Source: Myxocyprinus asiaticus (taxonomy: Eukaryota; Chordata; Actinopteri; Cypriniformes; Catostomidae). Taken from it: DNA of 64,000 bases. The position numbers and the translations under genes are program-made. Positions 9,369 through 21,499 of this stretch are shown piece after piece (the first letter of the stretch is position 1; every line of letters begins with the position of its first letter). The stretch covers positions 15,379,501 to 15,443,500 of the forward strand of contig NC_059351.1 of NCBI RefSeq assembly GCF_019703515.2, read 5' to 3'. The notes below the pieces were generated by a model. It was not told the DNA's origin. It saw only the letters and a program-made list of their open reading frames with translations, and did not search any database.

Positions 9369-9388
9369 GTACGGATCCAGTTAAGGCA
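9369..9388 (-). other. Putative U12-type branch site and AC splice acceptor
   Basis: On the minus strand TGCCTTAACTGGATCCGTAC precedes the exon. CCTTAAC matches the U12 branch consensus TCCTTAAC closely. The presumed branch A (9381) lies 12 nt from the intron end (AC, 9370-9369), inside the usual 10-13 nt range. There is no polypyrimidine tract or AG directly before the homologous coding start. Confidence 0.75.
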
Positions 9389-9682
9389 AATAAAACTCAT
9401 AAGTTAAAAGAAAAATTCAGGTGTATATTCAGTAACATTCACATCAAAAGCTGTACCTTGTCAGTGCTGGAAACCGATGTTTAGAAAGAGAGATTTATTT
9501 GTCTACTGATCCTTCAAATACAAAACCATTAAAAGTATTGACTCCACAAATGTAGGTATGCTCTATAATAATTGAATAGTCTTAATTTAGACTATTTGAA
9601 CAAAATCTATGTTTATTTCATAAATGTCACACTTAAATTTACTAATGTTTTGGGTCTGTTGTAAGTGAAGTTGAGTGTCTCA

Positions 9683-10175
9683 AGAGTAGAGTAGAGTAGA
9701 GTAGGGGTAAATAGAGTAGAGCAGTGTAGAATACAGCAAAATAGGGATGAATAGAGTAGAGCAGTGTTGAGTAGAGTAGGGATGAACAGAGTAGAGTAAA
9801 TGAGAGCAGGGATAAATAGAGTAGAGTAGTGATGAATAGAGTAGAAAAGAGTACAGTAGTGTAGGATAGGGAAAAGTAGAGATGAATAGAGTAGAGAAGA
9901 GTAGAGTATGGATGAACAGAGTAGAGTAGTGTAGGAACGAGTAGCCTAGAGTAGAGAAGAGTAGGGTAGGAATGAGTAGAGCAGATTAGAATAGAATAGA
10001 GTAGAGAAGAGAAGGGATGAATAGAAAAGAGTAGGGATGAGTAGAAAAGAGTACAGTACAGTAGATTAACTGAGTGGAGTAGTGAAGTGTAGAGTAGAGT
10101 AGTGATGAGTACATTAGAGTAAAGTAGGCATGACTAGAGAAGAGTACAGTACAGTAGAGTAGGGATAAACAGAGT
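9683..10175. repeat. AGAGT-based minisatellite array 1
   Basis: About 490 bp of AGTAGAGTAGGGATGAATAG variants built on the pentamer AGAGT. It gives a spurious minus-strand LLYST-rich frame. Confidence 0.93.
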
Positions 10176-10375
10176 ATGTTGTGTTTGTTTATCATTAACA
10201 CAATAAAGAGTTTGTAACACGAGTGGGCAGTTCTTCTTTCTCTTATTTACTTTTTCTACTGAACATACCCTGTGTCTCAATCAGCTCCCTATGTCGTGAA
10301 TCAGTATATATTGAACACGAATTCTGCATTGGCAAGGGTGTTCATCCACTGAACATTGGGACACTCATGACTCAA

Positions 10376-10945
10376 TGGGTGCTTCTCATTTCCTAAATTG
10401 TGTGTCCTCGTTTCCTCGCTCTTCCGTCTTCGAGCCCATGACCTGGAAACCGATCAAAGTCCGCCATCATGACAGAGGAAGCTTCCTGAGGACGCTTGAG
10501 CGAGGAAACACAGGAGCTTCCTATGCGGAAGACTTTTTGGCAGAAGCACCTGACGTATGAATAAATTCTCCTCCCCCTTCACATCTCACTCAACAGTTTT
10601 AATTCATGTTTCACCTTTGCGGTTTAAATAAATCATAATTGTCACATATATTAACAGTGTATCTTGATTTATTTGGTTTTATTATGAAAATATCAATAGA
10701 TCAATTTCAACAACATAACATCAAGTGTTCCAATGTAATGCAGCTCTGCAGAGACGGCGCTCTGAAGTCATGCTTGAGTGAGCAGAACATTACATTTTAC
10801 AAATGCATCTTGCCTTGATTCTTCCATCCTCATTTCCTTTCCTTCCATCCTTTCCTCATTTCCTAAGAGGGTGGAACAAGGAAACGAGGAAAGGAAGCAA
10901 GGAAAGGAAACGAGGATGCACAATTTCAGAAATGAGAAGCACCCA
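10376..10945. mobile_element. Nested miniature element with about 40-bp inverted ends
   Basis: The left end starts TGGGTGCTTCTCATTTCCTA and the right end is its inverted copy (AATGAGAAGCACCCA at 10945). Both ends continue into CCTCGTTTCCT. The 570-bp interior is rich in CTTCC/GGAAG runs and non-coding. Flanks CTCAA and ATCAA are similar but not identical. Confidence 0.65.
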
Positions 10946-11340
10946 ATCAATTGCGAGGGGACGCAACACATTAACGAGCTCATGCATTGAAGCGCAGCTG
11001 TTATTAATCAGCACCATCGCTCTATAAATGACATTATCGTTGATTTTCATTGAAGATATTCAAACGTGTTATTATAACAGATAAATGGCATAAATAAAAA
11101 TAAAAAATACAGGAGTGTAGTTTAAACCTTTTTTTAACAACTAAAATATTTAAAAGTTTGTTTCATTTTCATGGTAATTATGAATGAAAGACATTACAAA
11201 CAACATCTCTTTTAAAGAGAAAATAAGGTTTGTACTTTATAGTTTTACACTTGCGCTCGTCATCTAATGACTTAAGAGACTTCAGAAGACATGACGACAT
11301 TTCCGGTAAGGGAACATAGTGAGCAACGATGCTCCCTGGT

Positions 11341-11469
11341 GTGACGAAGAGGGCGGGGCTGGGCTGTGCGCACGTCTGGCCCAGAATCGGGCTAATCAGC
11401 TGAGGAGAGGGATAAGGCCGAGCCAGATGCAGCAGTTCGAGAGAGAGAGAGAGCCACATGCAGCTGCCA
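11341..11469. repeat. Dispersed GC-rich repeat piece
   Basis: Closely matches 23668-23804: a GGGCGGGGC head, CAGAATCGGGCTAATCAGC, GGGATAAGGCCGAGCCAGATG, (GA)n and CCACATGCAGCTGCC. Possibly part of an LTR family; origin not determined. Confidence 0.6.
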
Positions 11470-11748
11470 TGTGTGTGTATTTATGTTATATTTTTTGTTT
11501 AAGTTTTCATCAAAATATTACTTTGATGCTTCGTCTGGTTCCCGCCACCTCCTTGCCCATTTTAACCCCTGTTACACCTGGTTTTTACGGTGCATTTTGG
11601 GATTTTTTAGGAACGTTTCAGTGCACTGGAATGATTTTGCGATTGAGACAGCCCTAAAAACGGCTGACTCCCTGATCAGTGCCCTGACTATTAAACTAGG
11701 GAGCTGATTGAGACGCACCCTCAGAGTTGCTTACAACATGCTGGCTGA

Positions 11749-11847
11749 GTTCGGAATGGCATACTACCCATACTACTCTTACTATTTCTGTCATGTTTGT
11801 CTATGGCAGAAATAGTAGCAGTAGTATGGTAGTATGCCATTTCGAAC
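11749..11847. repeat. Short perfect-ended hairpin element
   Basis: Arms of about 40 bp: GTTCGGAATGGCATACTACC and its inverted copy ending GGTAGTATGCCATTTCGAAC, with a loop of about 18 bp. Likely a miniature inverted-repeat element. Confidence 0.75.
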
Positions 11848-11938
11848 ATAGCCGCTATTCACATAAGAGTGGCCAACCAACATCTAATCCAGAGTTTTGA
11901 CAAGAGCGGCCAACCAATGTCTAACACTCAATACACTA

Positions 11939-12311
11939 TAGAGTAGAGTAGCGTTGAGAAGATTAGGGCAGAAATGAGAAGAGTATTCAACTCATTCCTA
12001 CCCTACTCTACACTGCTCAGGATAAGGATGAGTAGGGTAGCATACAGTAGCGCAAAGTGGAGTAAGGTTGAGTATTATAGAGAAGAGTAGAGTAAGGTAG
12101 AGTAGAGAAAAGTAGAGAATAAAGTAAATTGGGGATGAGTATTGTAAAGTAGTATAGAGTAAAGAATAGTAGAGTAGGGATGAGTAATGTATAGTAAAGT
12201 GAAGTAGATTAGAAGAGTAGAGTATGGATGAATATTGTAGATTAGAATAAAGAAGAGATGAGCAGAGTAAAGTAGAGTAGAGAAGGGATGAGTAGAGTAG
12301 AGTAGTGATGA
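11939..12311. repeat. AGAGT-based minisatellite array 2
   Basis: About 370 bp of the same AGAGTAG/GGGATGAGTA pentamer variants as 9683-10175, in the same orientation, 1.76 kb further on. Confidence 0.92.
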
Positions 12312-14391
12312 GCAGTGTGTTTTGCAATTAAAATAAAGCCCCCCACACCCCCAAAAAAAAGCTCAGTGGAAGAGGCATTTTTCAGGAATTTTTTGAAGTA
12401 TGTCAAAGTGCCTTACATTGGCTTACACTGGCACCTAGTGACCTGGATGCTGCATCATTCAAACACAGTCGTTTTCAGTTACCATTGTAGAAATTTACTA
12501 TGCACAGTAAGCGTCCATAACAGGGCAGTTACTGAGATTAAGCGAGCAGTATTCAGCTGGTCATGTGATGCTAACATGGCTGCCCCCGTAAAGCGAACAA
12601 TTGGAGAAAGGTGCCTCAGGTTGTTCCTGGCAGGAACAAACAAAGGCACCTTTGTACAATGGGCCATGAGGAGCCCCTGCCCTATGTAGAATGAAAGAGC
12701 TTAAAACTTTAGTAAAACTTTTTAAATGAGTAAAAAAAACTTTCAGAGTGAGGCTTTAAATGTTAATAGTGCAAACAATTTAAAATCTTTCTATGTTGAA
12801 TTTCAGGGTCCGATGGCTTGCCAACAATATCTGAAGATAGAATAGAATAGAGTTTTAACTCAGGTAAAACATCAAGTGCTGAAATGGATGGAACTGAGCA
12901 TAAATAATGTACGATGGTGACAATTGTAGATTAATAACTTATATAATTTTCAAGACTGAAACATCCTTTCATATGTTCAGTTGCTGTTTATGACCATAAA
13001 ACATAGCAGATTAAAATGCAATAAAGCATTTATTTTTGTTTTCAAAAAGGTCTAATTAAAACCTGAAAATACAAATTCACATTTCAATTTACTTATCCAC
13101 ACACATACCTGCAACTGTAAAGCCAAACTCAGACCCCTGGGCAATACCATCAAATTATCTACTGCACCTCATTAATCATAAACCTGTCACAACAACATAC
13201 CATTCATACGATCTTAATCACCACTGTACATCCAACAATTATCCTTATTTACATCAGCACACATCATACCACATCTATGAAATGTTTAGGATTTAAAATG
13301 CTTTTTTTAAAACCCCTAAAGGCAGCATAAGTCTGTGTCTCAGAGCAGTATTTAACTGATCAGATGGACGTGATCAGGCCCTAGATATTTCCTCAGCTCT
13401 TTGTCTTACTGAAACCCTTCTGGAATTCCAGCAATCTTCCCTCTCAACTAGAACTGGGACAAAGCTAGGCTCATCAAACATTTATCCAGAGACCAGACTA
13501 ATGCACACAGACAACTCGAGCTCTAGTGTTTATCTGTGGTCACGTTCATGCTGCTTCTGCTGATAAAAAAATTCATGATAATGATGATGATAGGGAACAA
13601 AAACAGAATGAAAAGGGTGATGACAATCTACAGTATTTGACATGAAGCAGTACTGCCAAGTTTTACTTCTAGACATCATCCATCACACACATAAACACAA
13701 ACAGATCGATTACACCCAAAGCCTAAAATGCTAAAAGAAAGCCTTGTGTCCTCTGTCATAATGCATTTGAAAAGTAGCAACTCACCCTCTCATCAAATTA
13801 GTGAAATTCAGAATCATGTACCCATAGACTTATTCATTTAATAGTTCACCTTTTGCGAAGAAGTCCCTTGTACATGTAATTAATTGCTGCAGTTTATCAC
13901 TATGTTTTCGACTCAGTTATATAATTGGGTGTTAAAGGTATAAGGGTGTTTTCTAGTTATATTAGTTGTATTTATTATAAATGTATATGTTCAACCCTAT
14001 GTAACCCTATTTGAGATCTTCATTGTTTTTGTGCCACACAATATAGTTCTGAATATATTGAATGTGCCATATAAATACTGTATATATGTACAGTATTTTT
14101 ATGGCACAACAGAGACAAAGATTTCTTTCTATTATATTTAAGATGATTTTAAAGATATAACCATATTTATAATCCATATAACTTTATTATGTGGACTCAA
14201 CTATATAACTATTTTATAAGACTATTTATCTCTATAGTCAGAACTTCGGATTGGAAAAATGGTGGTTATTGTGGTTGAGCTGGTTTTTGGAACATAGTAG
14301 CTGGTTTGTTGTTGGTCTCCAACAGTAGTCCAGTGGATTACCCATCTAGACCAGCTTGGACCACCTAATCACCATAAAGGCCAGCTTCAAC
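12312..14391. other. Intronic sequence, no gene seen
   Basis: AT-rich. 12330-12720 reads like an old dispersed repeat. 14255-14391 is an AGCTGGTTTTTGG / CCAGCTTGGACCACC-type repeat into which the hAT element at 14392 inserted. No exon-like frame with splice sites was recognised. Confidence 0.5.
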
Positions 14392-15755
14392 CAGAGATGC
14401 CCAAACTTGGGCCCGCAGGCCAACCTTTGATTTGGCCCGCCTTGAAGTATATGACAAGAGTGAAAAAAAAAAATGCTATTAATGCAGCTTTTCATTGCAT
14501 TAATTTAGCAGATTGCAGAGTAATGTTTTTTTGTTTGTTTGTTTGTTTTTTTATAATGAAATTATAAAGGAGGGGAACCAGGGCAACTGTAATATTTGAA
14601 TATAAAACAGTTTGCAGAGCCTGAAATTCAGCGTGGGATTGTGGCTATTGCGCACAATTTTAATAATTCCCACAATTTCCACGTTCATAATGCAGGAAAT
14701 TCCCACACACTTTTATTCACTTTACAGTGCAGCTGCAAATTAGTAAAGCAATAGATACAGATGAACAAATCAAATCAATAAACGTGTTTTTATATCAAAC
14801 TGTAATTCCAGAAGCTGCGCAAATAAATCCGCTGTGTCTCCCACTTTCTCTCTCGTGCAGCTGTCAGAAGTGTGAGCGCACGAAGTGAAAAAGTGCTTTG
14901 TCGCATAGATACTGAACTTAAGATGTTACAGATGTCTAAAACCTGTTAATTCAACATGCAAATGGTGCTATACCATGTCTCCGTAAGCGAGTGATGCTAT
15001 AAAACTATATCATTCCTGTTTATAATCAACAAAGCTGTTAAAATTGCAAGCGTATAGGCCTTTCATATCTTGGTGCTCCCTCATTTTTCATAATGCAGCA
15101 CATTTGCAAGAAAGGCAGAAATAGCAAAAATACTTTGTTTAGTGTACCAGCTGCATGATGAAGAGAGACACTTCAACACCTGTTACATCTCTCATCTCCA
15201 TCTCTAGTTCCATCCAGGGTCGGAAATCAACCGAGGATCTGGGCAAAAAAAATCCCCCTGCAATCTGATATAGTTCCAAATTAATATATCCACCGAGTTC
15301 TTCATTTGAATTTTCACTGGATATTATTTGTTTTGTGACGTCCATTGTGCAGATGTTGCCAGTCAGTACCAGTTGCTCGTGCCATAAAAAAGCACAGATG
15401 GGCACTCCACTTCTCACATTTTGCATCAGTTTGGTGTCATGCTCACACGCTAATATTATCAAATGCTACAATGTAGTTAATAATAATATTAACAAAAATA
15501 ATATCTGGATGTGTTAAATGGCCTTGATGTTAAATAAAACGGTTATTAATGATACAATAATAATTTTACAGAACTTTAACCACTTCATATCTCTGACTAA
15601 TGTTCATTTTTTTATTAAATTGGCTTGAAGGAGTTGCCAAGTTTTTTTTTAAGCTCCTTATTCCAAATCCGGAGAAATTATGTTCTCTTTTGGCCCACAG
15701 CCCTCAATCAAGATTGACTGTTGGCCCTTCGTTGGAAAAGGTTTGGGCACCTCTG
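14392..15755. mobile_element. Degenerate hAT element
   Basis: The ends CAGAGATGCCCAAAC (14392) and GTTTGGGCACCTCTG (15755) form about 15-bp inverted repeats of the CAGAGGTGCCCAAAC type used by Charlie/Tip100-like hAT elements. They are followed inward by TTGGGCCCGCAGGCCAA and, at the other side, TTTGGCCCACAGCCCTC. Flanking 8-mers agree at only 6 of 8 positions after a 1-bp shift. The interior has a broken minus-strand frame at 15139-15462 that may be a transposase remnant, but I cannot confirm it. Confidence 0.65.
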
Positions 15756-15992
15756 AGCTAGAAACTACAGTATGTAAAAACATTAGAAGATGGTTTCGCT
15801 GGATTTTCTAGCAGAGCTCATTGCAATCATTTATACATTATGCACAATACTTATGAACAGATATTTCTCTTTAGTAATGATGAAAATTAATGGGTAAATC
15901 AAATTAGTAACGCAAATATAAATTAATACAGCTAAACAGAAATTGATTTGTTTTTCATCATTATTTATTGACAAGACATCTCTGTCTCTTTA

Positions 15993-16457
15993 GCCATCTT
16001 TACACTGCAGAGGTGGCACAGAAGTTGCACCTAAAGTGGCATTTACGTGCATTTACACAGATTGTTTAATGCTGCTCAGAGCAGGCTTAAATGCATTTAC
16101 AAAGCAATAACAACTACATAAATAATGTTATGAGATTAATGTTTTAAAATAAAAAATACAAATACAAAAACAGCAATATGAAATGACTGAAAATATGAAG
16201 TTATTCTTTCAAATATGAAACTAAATTATGAAATATATGCTCTTTCATAACAACAACAAAATTTAAGGCTGCTCTGATGCTGCATTTCATTTACGCAGAA
16301 TTGAAGCAGCATCAGAACTGCCTTTGATTCTAATTATTAATTAATTAATTAATTAATTAATTAGGGGCTGAGGTGGGTCAGAGCAGGCTTAATTTAGTCT
16401 GGCTTTTGCATCATTTTTGGGTGAACTATCTCTTTAACTCTGCAGTGTAAAGACGCC
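15993..16457. mobile_element. Miniature inverted-repeat element
   Basis: The left end GCCATCTTTACACTGCAGAG is mirrored by CTCTGCAGTGTAAAGACGCC at the right end. It contains a (TTAA)n run at 16336-16364 and repeated CAGAGCAGGCTTAA motifs near both ends. The flanks TTA and TTT hint at a 3-bp Harbinger-type duplication but do not match exactly. Confidence 0.65.
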
Positions 16458-18528
16458 TTTAAAGCTGGGATTTATGCATGTGCAGACAGTGTGTAATCAA
16501 TGCATGTTGGCCGAGCATGTTTGCGCAGGCGCATGCGACAGGCTTATTTTTATCTTCTTGAGATGCATCTGAACCAAAACACACACATGTATGCACACAC
16601 TGCATATGCTCATTATCCTGATTACTCCAACAAACCATTATGCACAACCGTTTATACAGTTGCTTAGTAACAATTTAGAGACTTTTGATCTGAAAAGAAG
16701 AAAAAGATGGTTGAAAAAAAAGCGAGGGCTCAGTGGGTCTCATGCACTTCAAGTCAACATATTTAAAAGGTCACTTTGTGACAACAATCTGAAACAATCT
16801 GAAGACAAAAATAAAGGTAATGAATGTAAAATATATTGGCAGACAAACAGGAAATAATTATATAAAATTGGAATATACGGTTATATACTGTATGTGATAT
16901 ATAGAAAGTTTCTTTTACAATTACATTGAAATATTCAGGTTCTTCAACCTCATATTCAGATATTGCATAATTCTTTGTATGAAAATTTCAGATTATATAA
17001 TTACATACAATTTGAATGTATGATTATAAATGTGAATATAAAGTTAGATTTAGAGTTAGATTTAAATATTCAGGTAATATACAGGTTTACAACTATGTAT
17101 TCAGATTTTGTATAATTATTTGTAAATTATTTAAATATTTCAGATTTTGTATTATTATAATCATGATATATAGACAAAGATACATTTTTACTGTTTACTG
17201 TTCACCTGATAAGTTGATTAGTTATGAATCATATTGCTGCTTTGAATCATGTATAGCATATCTGGTTATCTATTATCAATAGATTTGATTGAATTGCTGT
17301 TATAGACAGTTTTCACTAAACATAAACAGTTGACATGGTTTTTGGTTTATGCTGTAACATAGAAGCATTTACAAGGCCATTATCAGTGGGGAAGAAGGAT
17401 CCCACTATATACATGATAATATTCAAGACTGTACTGTAGATCTCTGTTGTCCATTGTCATTTTCAAAATAGTCTAAGATTATAAAAATGTTAACTACTCT
17501 TTACGAGTACTAGCAGAAATATAAATTTTCTAAGAATGAAACAACAATTTAAACTGCTAAGTCATTAAAAATGAGTAGAAGGATATAATTAGCTGGTTTT
17601 TCACAGGCTGGGAATCAGAAAGGACAGTGGATAGTGACTGTTCAAGGCACAGACACAAACGAGAGAGACAGAGGAAAAAACAGATAAAGTGACTGAGATC
17701 AAAAGCCAGACAAAACAGAGACTGAAAAAAAGAGACCAATTACAGTAGCTTCCGATTCTTGTGTTACCATGGGAACCTCCCACTGGAACTTCATGGGAAA
17801 GAGCAGTCTGACTCCCGTAGGACACGCAGACACACACATGCTTATAAATTGTGATAAAGGAACATGAACCTCTGAACTACGCCTGTCACACTGCGGTCTT
17901 AAAAAGGGCTTAAGAAAAAAGATTAATAGCAAAAAAGCATCCATGTGAAATTCTGCTTTTAGACAGTGAGCAAGAACAATTACTTGACTTGAATAATTGA
18001 ACAACTCAAATTATCTTAAATTGCTAAGCCTTTTTTTTTTTTTTTTTTGCCAGCATACTGCAATATTGGGAATTTTCAGCAATCTACCATCTGATCTTTC
18101 GGGACAAAAAATGCTGAATACGCGTAACGGAATGTTGTAAGGGAAACAAAAATCATTCGGGACTCGTATACAATAAATTCCTGATAAAGTATGTACAATC
18201 TTTTTGAAATACGTTTGTGCTACAGTCATTATCTTAAAAAAAAAAAAAAGCTTTAGAAAGAGCAGTTTCTTTCTATATTTCAGTTTTGAGAAGTTACAAT
18301 TATAAATTATGTCCTCACTAAAGAATCCTGGTATTGCTTCACAGTTATGAAGCGTGAAAGAGCTTGAAACGGAAATTGTGGCCCACTCTCATTTTTTATG
18401 ATTTTTTGCAATAGTGTCTTGCTTTTTACAGAGCTGGTATTGTCTGATGAATTAGACTGCCTTTGTCTAGTCTGAAAAAGATTAGGTTTATCATGGCTGA
18501 ATTGTAGTGTTAGGATAGAGAACGTCCT
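16458..18528. other. Intronic sequence, no gene seen
   Basis: AT-rich sequence with poly-T runs (18022-18048) and no recognisable exon, RNA gene or element ends. Confidence 0.5.
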
Positions 18529-19719
18529 GGTTACTTTCGTAACCTCCATTCCCTGATGGAGGGAACGAGATGTTGTGTCAATGTAGTGACACTAGGGGTC
18601 ACCCTTGGGAGCCCTAAACACCTCTGATCTTTGGAAAAAAGGCAAATGGGAATTGGCGAGTGGAATTTGCATGCCACTCCCCCAGACATACGGGTATAAA
18701 AGGAGCTGGTATGCAACCACTCTTTCAGGTTTTGTGCTGAGGAGCCGAGACAAGGTCCCGGCCATTTCAGCGGGTAGTTCAGCATTTGGCAAGAGGGACA
18801 CAATGTCTCATTCCCTCCATCAGGGAACGGAGATTACGAAAGTAACCAGGACATTCCCTATCTGCCACTCACTCGACGTTGTGTCGATGTAGTGACACTA
18901 GGGGTCCCTATACAAAACGGCACAACTAGCCGAACTGTGTTATGTGGACTGGCAGTGCGAGACGGGCAGACCGCTGTGTGCCTCGTAGCCAGCGCACCAG
19001 GCCGTTACGTAACCTCCCCAACGCTCTTATGATCGTCGAACAGTCCTTCGGGAACAAGTCGACGGCCAAAAAAATAGGGACAGGCTAGCCCAGTCGTGGC
19101 CTCTTTTCCTCTCTTTTCTCCTCAAAAAGAGTGGAATTTGTTTACCGACTGGGGCCATAAGTGTCTACGTTGGGGGGTGTCACTCCCAAGGGGAAGACAC
19201 TGCGGAGACCACACCCCGGGGGGGGGGGGGTGGTATTTTGAGTGGAAATACGTCACATGGTCTTACAGAGTCTTGTTGGAAGTATGTCATGTGGAGAAGT
19301 CCCATGGTAGGTCCTACCCGAGTGGGGAGGAACTCTACAAACATGGTGACCAGGGGCAGAGGAACCACTGCCCAAGAAAGATGCAGTTTACCAACAGGGA
19401 AGCGATTTAGCAGAAGATATACATCACATGGGGCCACCTATGGGGAACAGCACATGTGGAGCACCTACCCCAGTACAGGGCTTCGTTAGCACATGTACTG
19501 GGCCGGCAGTGAGTTTTTCCGCTAAACTCGTCTGCCACAGGGCTAAGGAGGAAAGTCATCCAGGGATCACCACTTTGTGAACACTACTGGGAGTCAACAG
19601 CACACGTCTTCACCTCAAAGGAGGGAAAGGTGCTACGTGCAAGCGGTACACCTGGCCAGCTGTCCCGGAACTTACCTGTTTGTACCTGAAAAAACACGGG
19701 ATGAAACCGGCTCAACTCA

Positions 19720-20660
19720 GAGATTGTAGAACCTCGCAAAGGTGTTGGGTGTTGCCCAGCCCGCTGCTCTGCAGATGTCTGCCATTGGTCAGAGCCCAGG
19801 AGGCCACCACACTCCTGGCAGAATGGGCTTGTAGCCCCGCGGGGGGCGGCACGTGCTGGGCATGATATGCCATTACGATGGCATCAATGACCCAATGGGC
19901 GATCCTCCGTTTGAAGACAGTGCTTCCTTTCTGCTGTCCGCCAAAACAGACAAAGAGCTGCTCGGAGTTTCTAAAGCTCTGTGTGCGATCCAAATAGATG
20001 CGTAAAGCGGGCACCGGACACAGCAATGCCAAGGCTGGGTCTGCCTCCTCCTGGGGCAGCGCTTGCAGGTTCACCACCTGATCCCTAAATGGGGTCGTGG
20101 GAACCTTGGGCACATAGCCCGGTCGGGGTCTCAGGATCACACGAGTGTAGCCCGGACCGAACTCCAGAGAACACCTTCAGGCCCCCTACCCTCTTGATGG
20201 AAGTGAGCGCAGTCAGGAGGGCAGTCTTCAGAGAGAGTGCTTTTAGCTCGGCTGACTCCAATGGCTCGAAGGGAGCTCCCTGTAGTCCCCGAAGGACTAC
20301 AAAGAGATCCCATGAGGGAATGAGGCGCGGTCCGGGGGGGTTCAACCTCCTGGTGCCTCTCAGGAACCTGATGATCAAGTCGTGCTTCCCCAAATACTTC
20401 CCATCCACTGCATTGTGATGTGCCGAAATGGCGGCTACATACACCTTCAAGGTGGAGTGGGACAGCTGCCCCTCCAACCTCTCCTGCAGAAAGGAAAGCA
20501 CCGATCCGACTGTGCATCTCTGGGGGTCTTCGCATCAGGAAGAACACCATTTAGGGAACAGACACCATTTCAAGGCATACAGGCGCCTCATAGAGGGCGC
20601 CCTAGCCTGAGTGATTGTGTCTACCACCGTGGGTGGTAGGCCACTTAGGTCTTCCATGTC
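19720..20660 (-). pseudogene. DIRS tyrosine recombinase, copy B
   Basis: The blocks LQERLEGQLSHSTLKVYVAA, SIKRVGGLKVF and VPTTPFRDQVVNLQALPQEE are present. AHSARSVVASWALTNG carries the H-x-x-R motif. A frameshift lies near 20140-20150 (after the VFSGVRS stretch) and another after SWALTNG, where the tyrosine segment goes out of frame. Confidence 0.87.
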
Positions 20661-21099
20661 CTGTCCAGGGGCCAGACATGGAGGTTCCAGAGGTCTGGTC
20701 GCGGGTGCCAGATGGTGCCTCGTCCCTCAGAAAGAAGGTCTTTCCTCAGGGGAAATCGCCAGGGTGGCTGTCGCGAGGAGCGTGAGGTCCGAGAACAACA
20801 TCTGGGGGGGCCAGTAGGATGCTACCAGGACGACCTGCTCCTCATCCTCCCTGACCTTGCACAGGGTCTGTGCAAGTAGGCTCACTGGCGGAAACGCATA
20901 TTTGCGTAGTCCTGGGGGCCAGCTGTGTGCCAACATGTCTATACTGAGGGGTGCCTCGGTCAAGGCGTACCAAAGCGGGCAGTGGGAGGATTCCCGGGAA
21001 GCTGGACTCCAAATCAGCTGGACTACCTGGGGGTGGAGTCTCCACTCTCCCCTGAGTGTAACATGTCATGACAGCACGTCTGCTGCATTGTTGTGGTCA

Positions 21100-21440
21100 C
21101 CCGGGATGTGAGTGGCTCGCAGCGACTTGAGGTGCTGCTGACTCCAGAGGAGGAGACAGCGGGCGAGTTGTGACATGCAACCTGAGCGTAAGCCACCTTG
21201 GCAGTTGACGTATGCCACTGTTGCCGTGTTGTCTGCCGAACCAACACATGCTTGCCCTGGATCAACGGCCGAAGCCTCCGCAGAGCGAGCAGTACTGCCA
21301 ACAACTCAAGGCAGTTGATGTGCCAACGTAGCCACGGGCCAGTCCAGGAGCCGGAGGCTGCGTGCCAATTGCATACGGTGCCCCAGCCTGTCTTGGAGGT
21401 GTCCGTCGTAACCACGACGTGCCTGGAGACCTGCTCTAGG
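21100..21440 (-). pseudogene. DIRS RNase H, copy B
   Basis: The frame reads HVVVTTDTSKTGWGTVCNWH then LRWHINCLELLAVLLALRRL and LIQGKHVLV. TDTSKTGWG holds the first catalytic Asp, and the INCLELLAV block holds the Glu of the RNase H fold. The next catalytic Asp region (TDN in copy E) reads RQTTRQQ here, so that residue is lost. Confidence 0.8.
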
Positions 21441-21499
21441 GGAACCCCTGCCCGTAGAAATGCTAGGTCGTTCCAAGGCGCCATGCCCATCTTGGGACT

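Larger units (their letters stand above)
10271..11717. mobile_element. Composite element with TCTCAATCAGCTCCCTA inverted ends
   Basis: The left end TGTGTCTCAATCAGCTCCCT at 10271 and the right end AGGGAGCTGATTGAGACGCA at 11717 are inverted copies over about 22 bp. No coding frame of interest. The outer element is interrupted by a second inverted-repeat element (10376-10945) and by a dispersed repeat piece (11341-11469). The target duplication is unclear: only CCC is shared at the two edges. Superfamily not assigned. Confidence 0.6.

Noticed and set aside
9986..12327. LLYST-rich minus-strand frames
   Set aside because: Products of the AGAGT pentamer arrays, not genes.
15139..15462. 107-codon minus-strand frame as a host gene
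   Set aside because: It lies inside a degenerate hAT element; at most a transposase remnant, with no motif I can name.
17577..17590. AAGGATAT as the U12 donor of the upstream Cav3 exon
   Set aside because: The sequence on the exon side does not encode the expected residues before the split proline; it has a stop in the relevant frame.
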